Below are positions 31,466 to 42,900 of a stretch of DNA of 64,000 nt, one piece after another. The position numbers were made by a program, and so were the translations under genes. Source of the stretch: Prorocentrum cordatum (lineage: Eukaryota > Sar > Dinophyceae > Prorocentrales > Prorocentraceae). How positions within the stretch are numbered: the stretch's first letter is position 1; each line of letters begins with the position of its first letter. The stretch is taken from the NCBI GenBank assembly GCA_963575745.1, contig CAUYUJ010007213.1, forward strand, positions 44,206 to 108,205. Direction: 5' to 3'. The notes beneath the pieces are model-generated. The model was not told the origin of the DNA, did not search any database, and saw only the letters and a program-made list of their open reading frames with translations.

Positions 31466-31679
31466 CATGACCATTGAGATCCCCTGTTAGCGTATCGGCA
31501 TGGATCTTCCACGTTTAGAATGTCCGTCAAATCGCTGAGATGGCAAATGCTACACTTTGAGAGACCAGGGGGAGCTATGTGCAAAACCATATCAGCCAGC
31601 GTTGACTACAAAGAGATAGGCTGACAGGAGGAGGACGAGAGGAGGATGGGAGGAGGACGAAAGGAGGGCAGGAGCAGGA

Positions 31680-31870
31680 CGGGAGGAGAACGGGAGAAAT
31701 AACATCAAGCAAGCGCAAGCAAGCAAGCAGAAGGAAGCAAGCGCAAGCGAGCAATGACAAGCAAGCAAGAGCCAGCGATCAAGTGCAAGCAAGCAAGCAA
31801 GGGCAAGCAAGGGCAAGCAAGAGCAAGCAAGCGAGAGCAAGCACGCAAGAGCAAGCAAGCAAGTGCCATT
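31680..31870. repeat. AAGCAAGC tandem array
   Basis: Units AAGCAAGCG, AAGCAAGAGC and AAGGGC over about 190 bases. It is followed by two GCCATTGGAAAA(A/G)G units. Confidence 0.88.
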
Positions 31871-31939
31871 GGAAAAAGCGGGGGCGGCATTGGAAAAAGG
31901 GGAGATGCCATTGGAAAAGGGGGGGGGCAAAGACCAATT

Positions 31940-32440
31940 ACTTATGATGAGCTAGGACTCCTATAGAGCAAGCCTATGTGGAGAATAACGTCGAAATGTC
32001 CCACGTTACAGGGTTCACATCATTGTCTTTCCTTCACGCGTTGCTGTAGGATTTGGACGTTCTCGCCTTGTCGGGCTTCCGCCGCTCCGAGACGGTTCAA
32101 GAGGCTCACAATATCGCCTCAAGACAGCCCAAGCGGACGCCAAGGGGGCCCCGGCCCCCGAGACTGGCAGCAGGACCCCAGAAGACTCCCTAGAGCCCCA
32201 GGAGGCCCCACATACTGTGAGTCCGTAGCGCTTACAAACTGGAGACTACACTGTGACCCTACAGAGCTCAAGTTTCGCGCTGTAGCCTCCAGCAGCGTGC
32301 ATCAAACGTATCGCCTCTCACGAAGCAAATGGGTATCACTAACGACTGCGAGTTGCACTGGCGAGCAACTCATATACGTATATACCTATACGACCACCCT
32401 TCGGGTGATAAGGAGGTTCGGGGGGGGAGGGGGAGAAACC
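31940..32440. other. No gene recognised
   Basis: Contains an AAGACAGCCC, CAAGCGGACG, CCAAGGGGGCC patch of the AAGAGGCCCC type near 32120-32215. No motif in any frame. Confidence 0.4.
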
Positions 32441-32447
32441 AACGTCT

Positions 32448-32690
32448 CACTCGATCGGTCTCATTATCGATCTCACTATCGATATCACTATCGGACTCGC
32501 TCGATCGATCTCACTCGATCGATCTCACAATCGATCTCACTCGATCTATTTCGTTTGATCGGTCTCAAAATCGATCTGACTGTCGATCTCACAACCGATA
32601 TCACTATCGATCTCACTATCGATCTCACAATCGATCTCACTATCGGTCTCACTATCGATCTCACTATCGATATCACAACCGATCTCACCA
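32448..32690. repeat. ATCGATCTCACT tandem array
   Basis: About 20 units of 11-12 bases (ATCGATCTCACT, ATCGGTCTCACT, ATCGATATCACA). Ends where the CAT array begins. Confidence 0.92.
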
Positions 32691-33604
32691 TCAACATCAT
32701 CATCATCATCAACAACATCATCGTCATCAACGCCATCAACATCGTCACCATCATCATAGGGACACGATCATCATCACCGAATCACCAACATCATCAACAT
32801 TATCAACATCACCACCATCAACAACAACAACATCATCATCATCATCATCGGGACACCATCAAAGTCACCATCATCATCAACATCATCATCATCATCAGCA
32901 TCATCATCATCATCGGGACTTCATCATCATCACCGTCGGAACACCACAATCATCACCACCACCACCATCATCATCATCTCATTATCATCATCATAAACAA
33001 CATCAACAACATCATCATCATCGGTACACCATCATCATCAGCAACATCATCATCATCATCGGGACACCATCATCATCTCCATCATCATCAACATCATCGG
33101 GACACCATCATCATCATCAACATCAGCATCATCATCACCATCATCGGGCCACCATCATCGAAATCAGCATCACCTCATCATCGCCCTCATCATCATCATC
33201 ATCGGGACGCCGTCATCGTCATCATCATCAACAACAACATAACCAACATCGGGACACCATCACCATCACCATCATCATCAACAGCATTATCATCAACCTC
33301 ACCATCATCATCATCATCGGGACACCATCATTATCATCTTCATCATCATCATCATCATCATCTCATCATCATCAACATCATCATGATCATCAGCATCAGC
33401 ATCATCATCATCATCATCATCGGGACACCATCATCATCATCATCAACATCAACATCATCGGGACACCATCCTCATTACCACCATCACCATCATCATCATC
33501 AGCATCGTCAAGGTCATCATCATCGGGACACCATCATCACCACCATCACCATCATCATCATCATCAGCATCATCGACGTCATCATCATCATCATCATCAT
33601 CATT

Positions 33605-33675
<71 letters not shown>
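32691..33675. repeat. (CAT)n array with interspersed CATCGGGACACC units
   Basis: Close to 1 kb of CAT/ATC with CAA variants. About a dozen occurrences of CATCGGGACACCATCATC divide it into blocks of 40-100 bases. The last 90 bases are pure CAT. Confidence 0.93.
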
Positions 33676-33676
<1 letters not shown>

Positions 33677-33689
33677 GGGACACCGACAG

Positions 33690-33862
33690 GACACCGGCGG
33701 GACACCGGCGGGACACCGCGCCCCACTGGCCCCCGGTCAGGAAACATTTGGTCCGGCCGCGCCTCAGCTGGAGGCGGGACAACGGCGGGACACCACGCTC
33801 CACCGGCCCCCGGTCAGGAAACATTTGGTCTGGCCGCGCCTCAGCCAGAGGAGACTTTCTTC
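33690..33862. repeat. Tandem duplication of about 77 bases
   Basis: GGTCAGGAAACATTTGGTC occurs at 33735 and 33812, each within CGGGACACC, GGCCCCCGGTCAGG and GGCCGCGCCTCAGC. Confidence 0.8.
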
Positions 33863-35355
33863 TCGCCCGCCCACGCAGCTTCGCCTCGCCCGCACGCACG
33901 GCACGCACGAACACGAAACCGAAACCGATTTCCCGGTAGGGGGGCTCTCTATTCCACTTCGGTCTCACCCCCTCACCTCCGATATGTAGCGATCCCACAA
34001 CGACCCTACGATGGCTGGTGTTGTGTCATTCGTTTTCCTCGTCCTCCTCTTCCTTCTCCTCCACCTCTCCCCCGTACGCCTCATCATAATCCCACCGGCA
34101 CTTTATGGCGAAGGTGGTTCGGGGCGCTTCATCTTCCAACTCCCTTCTTTCCCTTCGGGGAAGGGGTTATCACTCTCTTCTTAATATGAGTACACGTTTT
34201 GGGTCGCAACGCGGCAGCAACAGTCCGCACGAGCGTCCAGGCAACCCGGGTTACTGTGTTGCGAGTTGTCCCGCATGCAAGAGCAATGGAGAAGACGAGA
34301 GGCGGCCGCAAAGACAGGAGGAGGGAAAAGAGGGCGCTCTCACGCGGCGAGGCCGCGAGGGGGCGCGCGGGGCGGCTGGGCCGCAGGACAGCGCGAGCGC
34401 GAAGCGGCATCGCGGGCGCACCCAGGAGAGGAGACAGCGGCTGCAGTGCAGGGCGGTGCCCAGCAAGTAGGGAGCTGAAGGAGCGGCGGGCCGCCAGGAT
34501 GGCGGGCCAGGGGGCGCGGCGAGGGGGGGAGGACAGTGGCTGCGCGGGACTGCTGCGGTGGGCTTGGCGCGTGGCCCTGCGCCGGTGCGGCGTGGCGGAG
34601 GCGAAGCGCGAGCGCGGCGCGGGGAGGGAGGGGCGGCGAGGCGGGGCGGAGAGACCCGGCAAAGCCGGGTGGCCAGGGGGAGCCGAGGCGCCCAGCTGCC
34701 GCAGAGTGACGGGTGGAGGCCACGCAGAAGGCCAGGGGAGGCAGGGGGGAGGGCAAAGAGGCAGCGAGCCGAGCCCAGGGCCGGTGCACGCATCACAGCC
34801 ATGGACAGGGCGGCGCCCAGCGGAAGCGGGTCCCGGCGGACCGCCGAGAGGCGAAAAGGGAGGGCGACGCAGGGGCGGCGCCCCCAAAGCTAGGGCAGCA
34901 CGAGATGCCATGCAGGGGCAAGTGCCAGCCTGCTGGGCCCACAGCCGGTGGGGCAGCGTCTGCGCCAAACGGGCTGGGGCCTGTTTGGCCCGAGGCAAAG
35001 CGCGCGTCGCGGCGCCCCAGCGTCGGGCAAAACCTGAATCGTGCGCGATCACCTAAAGATCGCGTTGCGTTGTTTTTGGGCAGGGACGAGGGGGGGCCGG
35101 AAGATTGCATGCTGCGCGCAGGCCCATCAGTCTTATCAAAAACCATTGCAACGATCATGCGCGGGCGTCCGCGATCACTCTGCAGTTATTCGATAGGGAT
35201 GGTGGGGGGGGGCCCTGGCACGCGCGGCGCACCTCGCTCGCGTCTGCATTGGTTCCAGATGGTGGCCGATGACGGTCCCTGCCCGTGCAGAGACTCGAGT
35301 GATACGTGGTAGGAGTGCGGGTGGGAGTGAGCGAGACGGCAGTCCTTCGGGGGTG
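33863..35355. other. GC-rich region without a recognisable gene
   Basis: 34190-35056 has long open frames on both strands, all Arg/Ala/Gly/Pro-rich and mutually overlapping, as expected from about 70% GC. No motif, RNA gene or repeat was found. Confidence 0.45.
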
Positions 35356-35359
35356 TAGC

Positions 35360-35720
35360 TTGACCCGTCTCCGTACTCCCTCCCCCTTGGTCTGGACGGG
35401 GGGGGCCGCGAGGCGGTAGAGCGTCAAAGACAACTCAGCAAGAAGGCACCAATCATTGTCAGTCCTTCGGTTTTGGACCAATGTTGGTCTCGTGTGGTTG
35501 TGGGGGGGGCGCTAATGATCAAGAACCCCCCCTTCTTTGATCGATGTCCTCCAACATGGTCCCGAGAAGGCCTCCAAGGCTCCCAAGAGGGCCCAAGAGG
35601 CTGCTAAAACGCCATCCAAGGCCCCCAAGAGCCCCGAAGAGGCCCTCAAGATACCCCTAAGAGGCCACCAAGAGACCCCAGGAGAAATCCCAAGCGACTC
35701 CGAGCGGCATCCAAGAGATC
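35360..35720 (+). repeat. R2 copy followed by AAGGCCCCCAAGAG block
   Basis: CCCCCTTGGTCTGG, GCGGTAGAGCGTCAAAG, poly-G runs, TTTGATCGATGTCCTCCAAC, CAAGGCTCCCAAG, then 130 bases of CCCAAGAGG-like units. Confidence 0.6.
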
Positions 35721-36160
35721 TCTAGTGAACTGAGGCTCCCCGAGGTATCGAAATGACGTCACGCTCGCCCCATAAGGGCAGCTCCCCTAAGCATCGCGTC
35801 TGGATGGGATGGTGGGGATACTTTTTTTTACAGCCGCAGGCGGAGGCGCCGACGGCGAGCGGTCACGGTCGGGCTGCGGCCGCGACTAACTAGCGGGCGC
35901 GCGCGAAACGGGATGGTGGGGATACGCGAAGCGCTTAGAAACTCCTTCATCCTCCGACTCTGTCCCAAGGCGGCCTCACACAAGCACAAGATTTACTCAA
36001 GACGGAAAAGGGGTCACGTGTGACGGCTTTCTGTGCGCCCCCTCAGCAATCGCCACACAGAGTGCATGCCGCGGAGCTCGAGAGGTAAGCGTTTGAAAAT
36101 CCTGAGGACTCTAGGCAAGAGGTATCACGTGTAAATGATGGCATATTTGTTTGTCGCAGT
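35721..36160. other. No gene recognised; duplicated GGGATGGTGGGGATAC
   Basis: GGGATGGTGGGGATAC occurs at about 35808 and 35911, followed by unlike sequence. No coding motif. Confidence 0.45.
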
Positions 36161-36164
36161 CTGC

Positions 36165-36382
36165 ATCATCATCACATCCACCATCATCGTCATCATCATC
36201 GTCGTCATCATCATCAGCAGCATCATCATCAGCATCATCATCATCAGCATCATCAGCATCAGCATCTTCATCATTAGCACCAGCATCAGCATCATCATCA
36301 TCGCCAGCATCACCATCATGAGCATTATTATCATCATCACCATCACCATCACAAGCATCACCACCACCACGACCACTACCAC

Positions 36383-36445
<63 letters not shown>

Positions 36446-36625
36446 TCGCATCATCATCAGCAGCATCATCGTCGTCGTCGTCGTCCTCGTCTTCGTCATT
36501 GTCGTCGTCATCATCATCAGCATCAGCACCAGCATCATCATTCGCATCATCATCAGCATCAGCACCAGCATCATCATTCGCATCATCATCAGCATCATCA
36601 TTATTATCATCCTCCTCCTCATCTT
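36165..36625. repeat. (CAT)n array with CAG interruptions
   Basis: About 460 bases of CAT with CAG, CGT and CAC variants; pure CAT at 36382-36444. Confidence 0.93.
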
Positions 36626-37079
36626 CCTTACGATTGTTACCATCGCCGACACCATCGATATGTTGGTAGTATTCTGCGTTCGCTCAAATCCTGTTCCAAG
36701 TCAGCCCAAAGATGTTAAACGTGTCCCATGCGACGGCCTTCCGAGCGTTCCTCCAACCATGCATTCAGCGGCGTTTGAAAGATTCACCGGCCCCTCCGGG
36801 GCCAACAAGCTGCGAGGTGGAGGTGTCCTGCCCCCTGCAAAGGCTCCTTGTATACCTTGGATGTCCTATATTCAAAAAACTCAAAGGAAATAGTGATGTA
36901 AATCCGCTCGAGGGGGGGGGCGAGAAACGCGCCCGAACCACCCCATCATCACGTTGTCCGTCTATGCAAAAAGCTGGGACACGTAAAATACAATACCACC
37001 AGGTCGCGCTGTCCACGCAAGAACCCTCGCAAGTCGAAACGGGTTCGCGTTCCCGAGGCCCGAGTCCCTTAATCACCAC

Positions 37080-37495
37080 GACAATGGTTCGTCCCCCGAG
37101 GCAGCAATCACTTGCAAATTACTACGGGGTCGCGCCCCGAGGAGACAACCCCTCGCAGATCGCAGCGCGCTCGTGCTCCCGAGGCCGCAAACCTTCGCAT
37201 ATTACAGCGATGTCTACGTATTCGGAGCCAGCTCCCAACTGAGAGTGGTGGCGTAACAAGCTCTTCCGACCAAGGCTCCCAAGAGCGAACGATGACGTGA
37301 CAAACTCGTGCACACCAAAGCTCCCAAGAGCGAACGGTGCCGTACACAACTCTCAACTCCAAGGTTCCCCAGAGCGAGCGGCAACGTAAAAGTCTCGGAG
37401 CACCAAGGCTCCCAAGAACGAGTGGTGATGCAACCAGCTCTTACCACCAAGGCTCCCAAGAGCGAAGGGTGCCATGATACATCTCGGGCAACTTG
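37080..37495 (+). repeat. Detached Z module: 44-45-base repeats
   Basis: Units CCAAGGCTCCCAAGAGCGAA, CG(G/A)TG(A/C)CGT repeat at about 45-base steps between 37270 and 37480, preceded by more diverged CCGAGGC units. This is the same module as in the array 39990-55245. Confidence 0.75.
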
Positions 37496-37625
37496 CTGCA
37501 ACGCTCTTGCCGTTCCCGTGCCGGCGCAGGTGACGGAAAGATCGAGGTACGAGCGAGTGACGTTGAGCAGGGGCGAAGCCCTCCTTAGGGGGGGTGCAGG
37601 GGGGGGGGTGGAGGCGCGAATGTTG
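37496..37625 (+). repeat. Detached X module: hairpin unit, diverged copy
   Basis: GCTGCAACGCTCTTGCCGTT, then GACGGAAAGATCGAGGTACG, GGGGCGAAGCCCTCCTTAGG. Stem bases of this copy no longer pair fully, unlike those in the main array. Confidence 0.7.
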
Positions 37626-37644
37626 TGGTGGCCCATTCCCTTAG

Positions 37645-37738
37645 TTTTCCCCAACCATCCTGTGGTGTTGGGTCCTCGTTTTGAAGAGACGGCGCCCCGC
37701 GTTCCTCTTCTCCTCCTCCTCCCCCCCCTCCCTCCTCC

Positions 37739-37812
<74 letters not shown>

Positions 37813-39215
37813 TCATCAGCATCAGCATCAGCATCAGCATCAGCATCAGCATCAGCATCAGCATCAGCATCATCATCATCATCAATCATCATCAGCATCA
37901 TCATCATCATCATCATCATATCATCATCATCATCATCATCATCACATCATCGATCACCACCCATTTCGGCACACCCCTCACACGTTTCGTGGCCCCATAG
38001 GGAGCTCCACCGAAGGCCCCAGTGCAGGGTCCGCATGCCTCCCCACACCCATTTCGGCACACCCCTCACACGTTTCGTGGCCCCATAGGGAGCTCCACCG
38101 AAGGCCCCAGTGGGGGTCGCATGCCTCCCCACCACCCATTTCGGCACACCATCACACGCACACCCCTCACACCGTGGCCCCAAAGGAAGTGGCATCGCAT
38201 GCCTCCCCACCACCCATTTCGGCACACCCTCACACGTTTCGTGGCCCCATAGGGAGCTCCACCGAAGGCCCCAGTGGCAGCATGCCTCCCCACATTTCGG
38301 CACACCCCTCACACGTTTCGTGGCCCCATAGGGAGCTCCACCGAAGGCCCCAGTGGCAGGGTCCGCATGCCTCCCCACCACCCATTTCGGCACACCCCTC
38401 ACACGTTTCGTGGCCCCATAGGGAGCTCCACCGAAGGCCCCAGTGGCAGGGTTCGCATGCCTCCCCACCACCCATTTCGGCACACCCCTCACACGTTTCG
38501 TGGCCCCATAGGGAGCTCCACCGAAGGCCCCAGTGGCAGGCGTTCGCATGCCTCCCCACCACCATTTCGGCACACCCCTCACACGTTTCGTGGCCCCATA
38601 GGGAGCTCCACCGAAGGCCCCAGTGGCAGGGTCCGCATGCCTCCCCACCACCCATTTCGGCACACCCCTCACACGTTTCGTGGCCCCATAGGGAGCTCCA
38701 CCGAAGGCCCCAGTGGCAGGGTCCGCATGCCTCCCCACCACCCATTTCGGCACACCCCTCACACGTTTCGTGGCCCCATAGGGAGCTCCACCGAAGGCCC
38801 CAGTGGCCTGGTTCTTATGCCTCCCCAACACCCATTTCGGCACATCCCTCACACGTTTCGTGGCCCCATGGGGATTTCCACTGAAGGCCCCAGTGACTGG
38901 GTTCGCATGCGCCCCCACACCCATTTCGGCACACCCCTCACACGTTTCGTGGCCCCACAGGGAGCTCCACCGAAGGCCCCAGTGGCTGCGTTCGCATGCC
39001 GCCCCCACACCAACTTCGGTGCACCCCTCACACGTTTCGTGGCCCCATAAGGAGCTCCACCGAAGGCCCCAGTGGCAACGTTCGCATGCCGCCCCCACAC
39101 CCATTTCGGCACACCCCTCAAACGGTTCGTGGCCCCATAGGGAGATCCACCGAAGACGGTACTCACACCAGCATTACTCACAACTGCATATGGTTGGGTC
39201 CTTCGCCAAGCTAAT
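37645..39215 (-). repeat. Composite minisatellite element, copy C (inverted)
   Basis: Reverse complement of copies A and B. CATCCTGTGGTGTTGGGTCC and TCGTTTTGAAGAGACGG lie at its low-coordinate end; CACAACTGCATATGGTTGGG and TCCTTCGCCAAG at its high end. The inner array (37965-39160) has about 13 units of 90 bases. A CAT microsatellite (37740-37955), absent from A and B, separates the end from the array. The units around 38100-38280 are truncated. The minus-strand frame 39104-37947 shows the same 30-residue repeat as copy B. Confidence 0.85.
37740..37955. repeat. (ATC)n with CAGCAT block
   Basis: CAT/ATC run with a CAGCAT block (about nine hexamers) in the middle and CAC steps near 37781. Confidence 0.93.
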
Positions 39216-39289
39216 TTTTTCGAGTGAAACGGCTCCCTGGCGGCTCCCAGGGCCCATTTCTTCGCATTTGTTCTGGGGAACCGGCCAGA

Positions 39290-39850
39290 AGGCCCCAAGA
39301 CGGCCCAAGAAAGACGGCCCCAAGAGAGCTTCAGATGGCCGCTAGACGGTCCAAGAGAATCTCGTGACGGCTCCAGAGGCCTTCAAGAGGGACCCCGAGA
39401 GGGCAAAAATATTGATTTCCCGTGAATTCTTGCAAATGTTTCGGGTTCCCCCCTTTTCCGTCCCAGAATGGCCCCAGACGGCCCAAGCGGCCCCGAAGGT
39501 CCCAAGACGGCCCCAGAGGCGCCCCAGAGGGGCCCAGAACGGTCCAAGAGGGCCCCCAGACGGGCCCACGACGGCCGAAGAGGCATCAAAGATCGACCCA
39601 AGACGGCCCCAGAGGCGCCCCAAACGGACCCAAAACAGTCCGAGAGGATCCCCAGACGGGCCCAAGACGGCCCAGGAGGCCCCAAAAGATAGTCCCACGA
39701 CGTCCCCAGCGGCGCCCCAAAGGGGCCCCAAACGGCCCTAGATGGCCCCCAGACGGCCGAAAAGGGCCCACATACGGCCAAGACGGCCCCCAGGGCCCCG
39801 AGAGAGCTCACGAGGGCCTCAGTTGGCTCCCAAGCGGGCCCGAAGAGAAG
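39290..39850 (+). repeat. Y-type block: CCAAGACGGCCC repeats, degenerate
   Basis: Units around CCCAAGACGGCCCCAGAGGC, CCAGACGGGCCC and CCAGAACGGTCC at 15-30-base steps. It leads into the polypurine tract and the first full module set. Confidence 0.75.
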
Positions 39851-39854
39851 GAGG

Positions 39855-39988
39855 GGGAGGAGGAGGAGGAGGAGGAGGAGGAGGAGGAGGAGGAGGAGGA
39901 GGAGGAGGAGGAGGAGGAGGAGGAGAAAGAGGAGGAGAAAGAGGAGGAGGAGGAGGCGGCGGAGGAGGAGGAGGAGGAAGAGGAGGAG
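39855..39988. repeat. (GGA)n polypurine tract
   Basis: GGA run of about 130 bases with GAAAGAGGA steps. Confidence 0.93.
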
Positions 39989-39989
39989 G

Positions 39990-42900
39990 ATGTTGCTGCA
40001 ACGCTCTGTCCGTTTCTGTGCCGGGCCCAGGTAACGGAAAGAGCGAGGTACGAGCGATAACGTTGTGTGTTGGGCGAAGCCCCTTAAGGGGGGTTCCAAG
40101 GGGGGCGTAGCGCGAGCGTTTCAGTTCTAATGGCCGTTTTGGGGGTTTTCCCTTGACTTGTTTGTATGTTTTTCGGATTCTCCCTCAAGACGGCCCACGA
40201 GCGCTGCAAGAGAGCCCAAGACCGCCCAAGACGGCCCAAGAGGCCCCGAAGAGGCCCCCAAGAGGTGCCCAAGGGGCGTCCCAAAGGGCCCCAAGAGGCC
40301 AAAATAAACTATTTTCCAAAGGAAAACGTTTTTTTTTCAGCATCTTCGGCTTTTCGCCTTTCACGGCGTTAACGACGGCCCAAGAGGCCCCCAAGACCGC
40401 CCCAAGACGGCCCGAGAGGCTCCCAAGAGGCCCCCAAAACGGCCCAAGAGGGCCCCCAGATGGCCCAAGAGGCGCCCAAGACGGCCCAAGAAGGCCCCAA
40501 CACGGCCCCAAGAGGGGGACCACGAACCGAAAAGTCTAGCCGATCGCCCCCAAGACGCTCCCGGGAGGCCCCCACAGCCCCCCAAGAAGCCCCAAGAGGC
40601 CCCCAAGAGGCGCCCCACGAGGCCAAAATCATCGATGTCGCGGCGTTGACGACTGCCCAAGAGGCCCCCAAGACCGCCCCAAGACGGCACAAGAGGCTCC
40701 CAAGAGGCCCCCAAAACAGCCCAAGAGGGCGCCAAGACGGCCCAAGAGGCGCCCAAGACGGCCCAAGAGGGCCCCAAGACGGCTCCAAGAGGGCGACCAC
40801 GAACCCGAAAGTCGAGCCTTTCGCCCCAAGACGCTCCCAGGAGCCCCCACAGACCCCCAAGAAGCCCCAAGAGGCCCCCAAAACGGCCCAAGAGGCCACC
40901 AGGAGGGCCCGAAAAGGGCTCCAAGACGGCCCCAAGAGGGGGACCACGAACCCGAACGTCTAGCCTTTCGCCCCAAGACGCTCCCAGGAGGCCCCCACAG
41001 ACCCCCAAGAAGCCTCCAGAGGCCCCCAAGAGGCCCCCCAAAAGGCCACCAGGAGAGCCCGAAAAGGGCCCCAATAGGACACCCACGAAGGCCCAGAGAC
41101 GCCAAGAGCGATCGGTAATGCAAAAAGCTCTTCACCCCAGGCTCCCAAGAGCGAACGATGACGTAAAAGCTGATTAGACCAAGGCTCCCAGCAGAGAGCG
41201 GTGAAGCAACAAGTTCCTGACACCAAGGCCCAGCCAAGGCTCAGGAACGGGCGGCAACGCAACAATCTCTGAACCCCAAGGCTCCCAAGAGCGAGGGGTG
41301 ACGTAACCAGCTCTCAACGCCAAGGCTCCTGGTACGAACGGTGGCGTTGCTGCAACGCTCTTTCCGTTTCTGTGCCGGGCCCAGGTAACGGAAAGAGCGA
41401 GGTACGAGCGATGACGTTGTGTGTTGGGCGAAGCCCCTTAAGGGAGGGTTCCAGGGGGGGGCGTAGCGCGAGCAGATTAGTTCGAATGGCCGTTTTGGGG
41501 GTTTTCCCGTGGGTTTTTGCATGTTTTTCGGGTTTCCCCCCCAAGACGGCCCAAGAGCGCTACACGAGAGTCCAAGACCGCCCACGACGGCCCAAGAGGC
41601 CCCCAAGCGGCCCCCAAGAGGCGCCCAAGGGGCGTTCCAAGAGGGCCTCAAGAGGCCAAAATCAACGATTTTCCGAAGGGAAACCTATATTTTTAGCACC
41701 TACGGCTTTTCGCCTTTCACGGCGCTGACGACGGCCCGAAAGGCCCCCAAGACCGCCCCAAGACGGCCCAAGAGGCTCCCAAGAGGCCCCCTAAACGGCC
41801 CAAGAGGGCGCAAAGACTGCCCAAGAGGCGCCCAAGACGGCCCAAGAGGGCCCCACGAGGGGGACCACGAACCGAAAAGTCTAGCCTATCGCCCCAAAAC
41901 GCTCCCGGGAGGCCCCCACAGCCCCCCAAAAAGCCCCAAGAAGCCCCCTGAATAGGCGCCCCACGAGGCCATCAGGAGGCCAAATTCATAGATTTTCTAT
42001 AGATAAGCGTACATGTTTGGCATACACGGCTTTTCGGCTTTCACGGCGTTGAAGACGGCCCAAGAGGCCCCCAAGACCACCCCAAGACGGCCCAAGAGGC
42101 TCCCAAGAGGCCCCCTCAAATGCCCAAGAGGGCGCAAAGACTGCCCAAGAGGCGCCCAAGACGGCCCAAGAGGGCCCCAAGACGGGGACCACGAACCCGA
42201 CATCTAGCCTTTCGCCTCAAGACGCTCCCAGGAGGCCCCCACAGACCCCCAAGAAGCCCCAAGAGGCCCCCAAGAGGCCACCAGGAGGGCCCGAAAAGGG
42301 CCCCAATAGGACTCCCACGAAGGCCCAGAGACGCCAAATAGAGAGCGATCGGTAACGCAAAAAGCTCTTCACACCAAGGCTCCCAAGAGCGAACGGTGAC
42401 GTACACAAGCTGATAGGACCAAGGCTCCCAGAAGAGAGAGGTGACGTAACAAGTTCCTGACACCAAGGCCCAGCCAAGGCTCAGGAACGGGCGACAACGC
42501 AACCATCTCTGAACCCCAAGGCTCCCAAGAGCGAGGGGTGGCGTAACCAGCTCTCAACGTCAAGGCTCCCGGTGCGAACGGTGGTGTGCGTAATTTCGGT
42601 TTCTGTTGCTGCAGCGCTCTTTCCGTTTCTGTGCCAGGCCCAGGTAACGGAAAGAGCGAGGTACGAGTGATGACGTTCTGGTGTGGGCGGAGCCCCTTAA
42701 GGGGGTTCCAAGGAGGGGCGTAGCGCGAGCGGATGAGTTCTAATGGCCGTTTTGGGGGGTTGTCCCTCGGGTTTTTGCATGTTTTTCTGATTTCTCCTTT
42801 TTTCCGTCCCAGAAGAGCCCAAGACAGCCCCAAGACGGCCCCAAGAGGCCCCAAGAGGCCCCCAAGACGCCCCAAGAGGCGCCCAAGGGGCGTCCCAAGA

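Noticed and set aside
34199-35056. Overlapping 285- and 307-codon frames in GC-rich DNA
   Set aside because: Mutually antisense and Arg/Ala/Gly/Pro-rich, as expected at high GC; no conserved motif.
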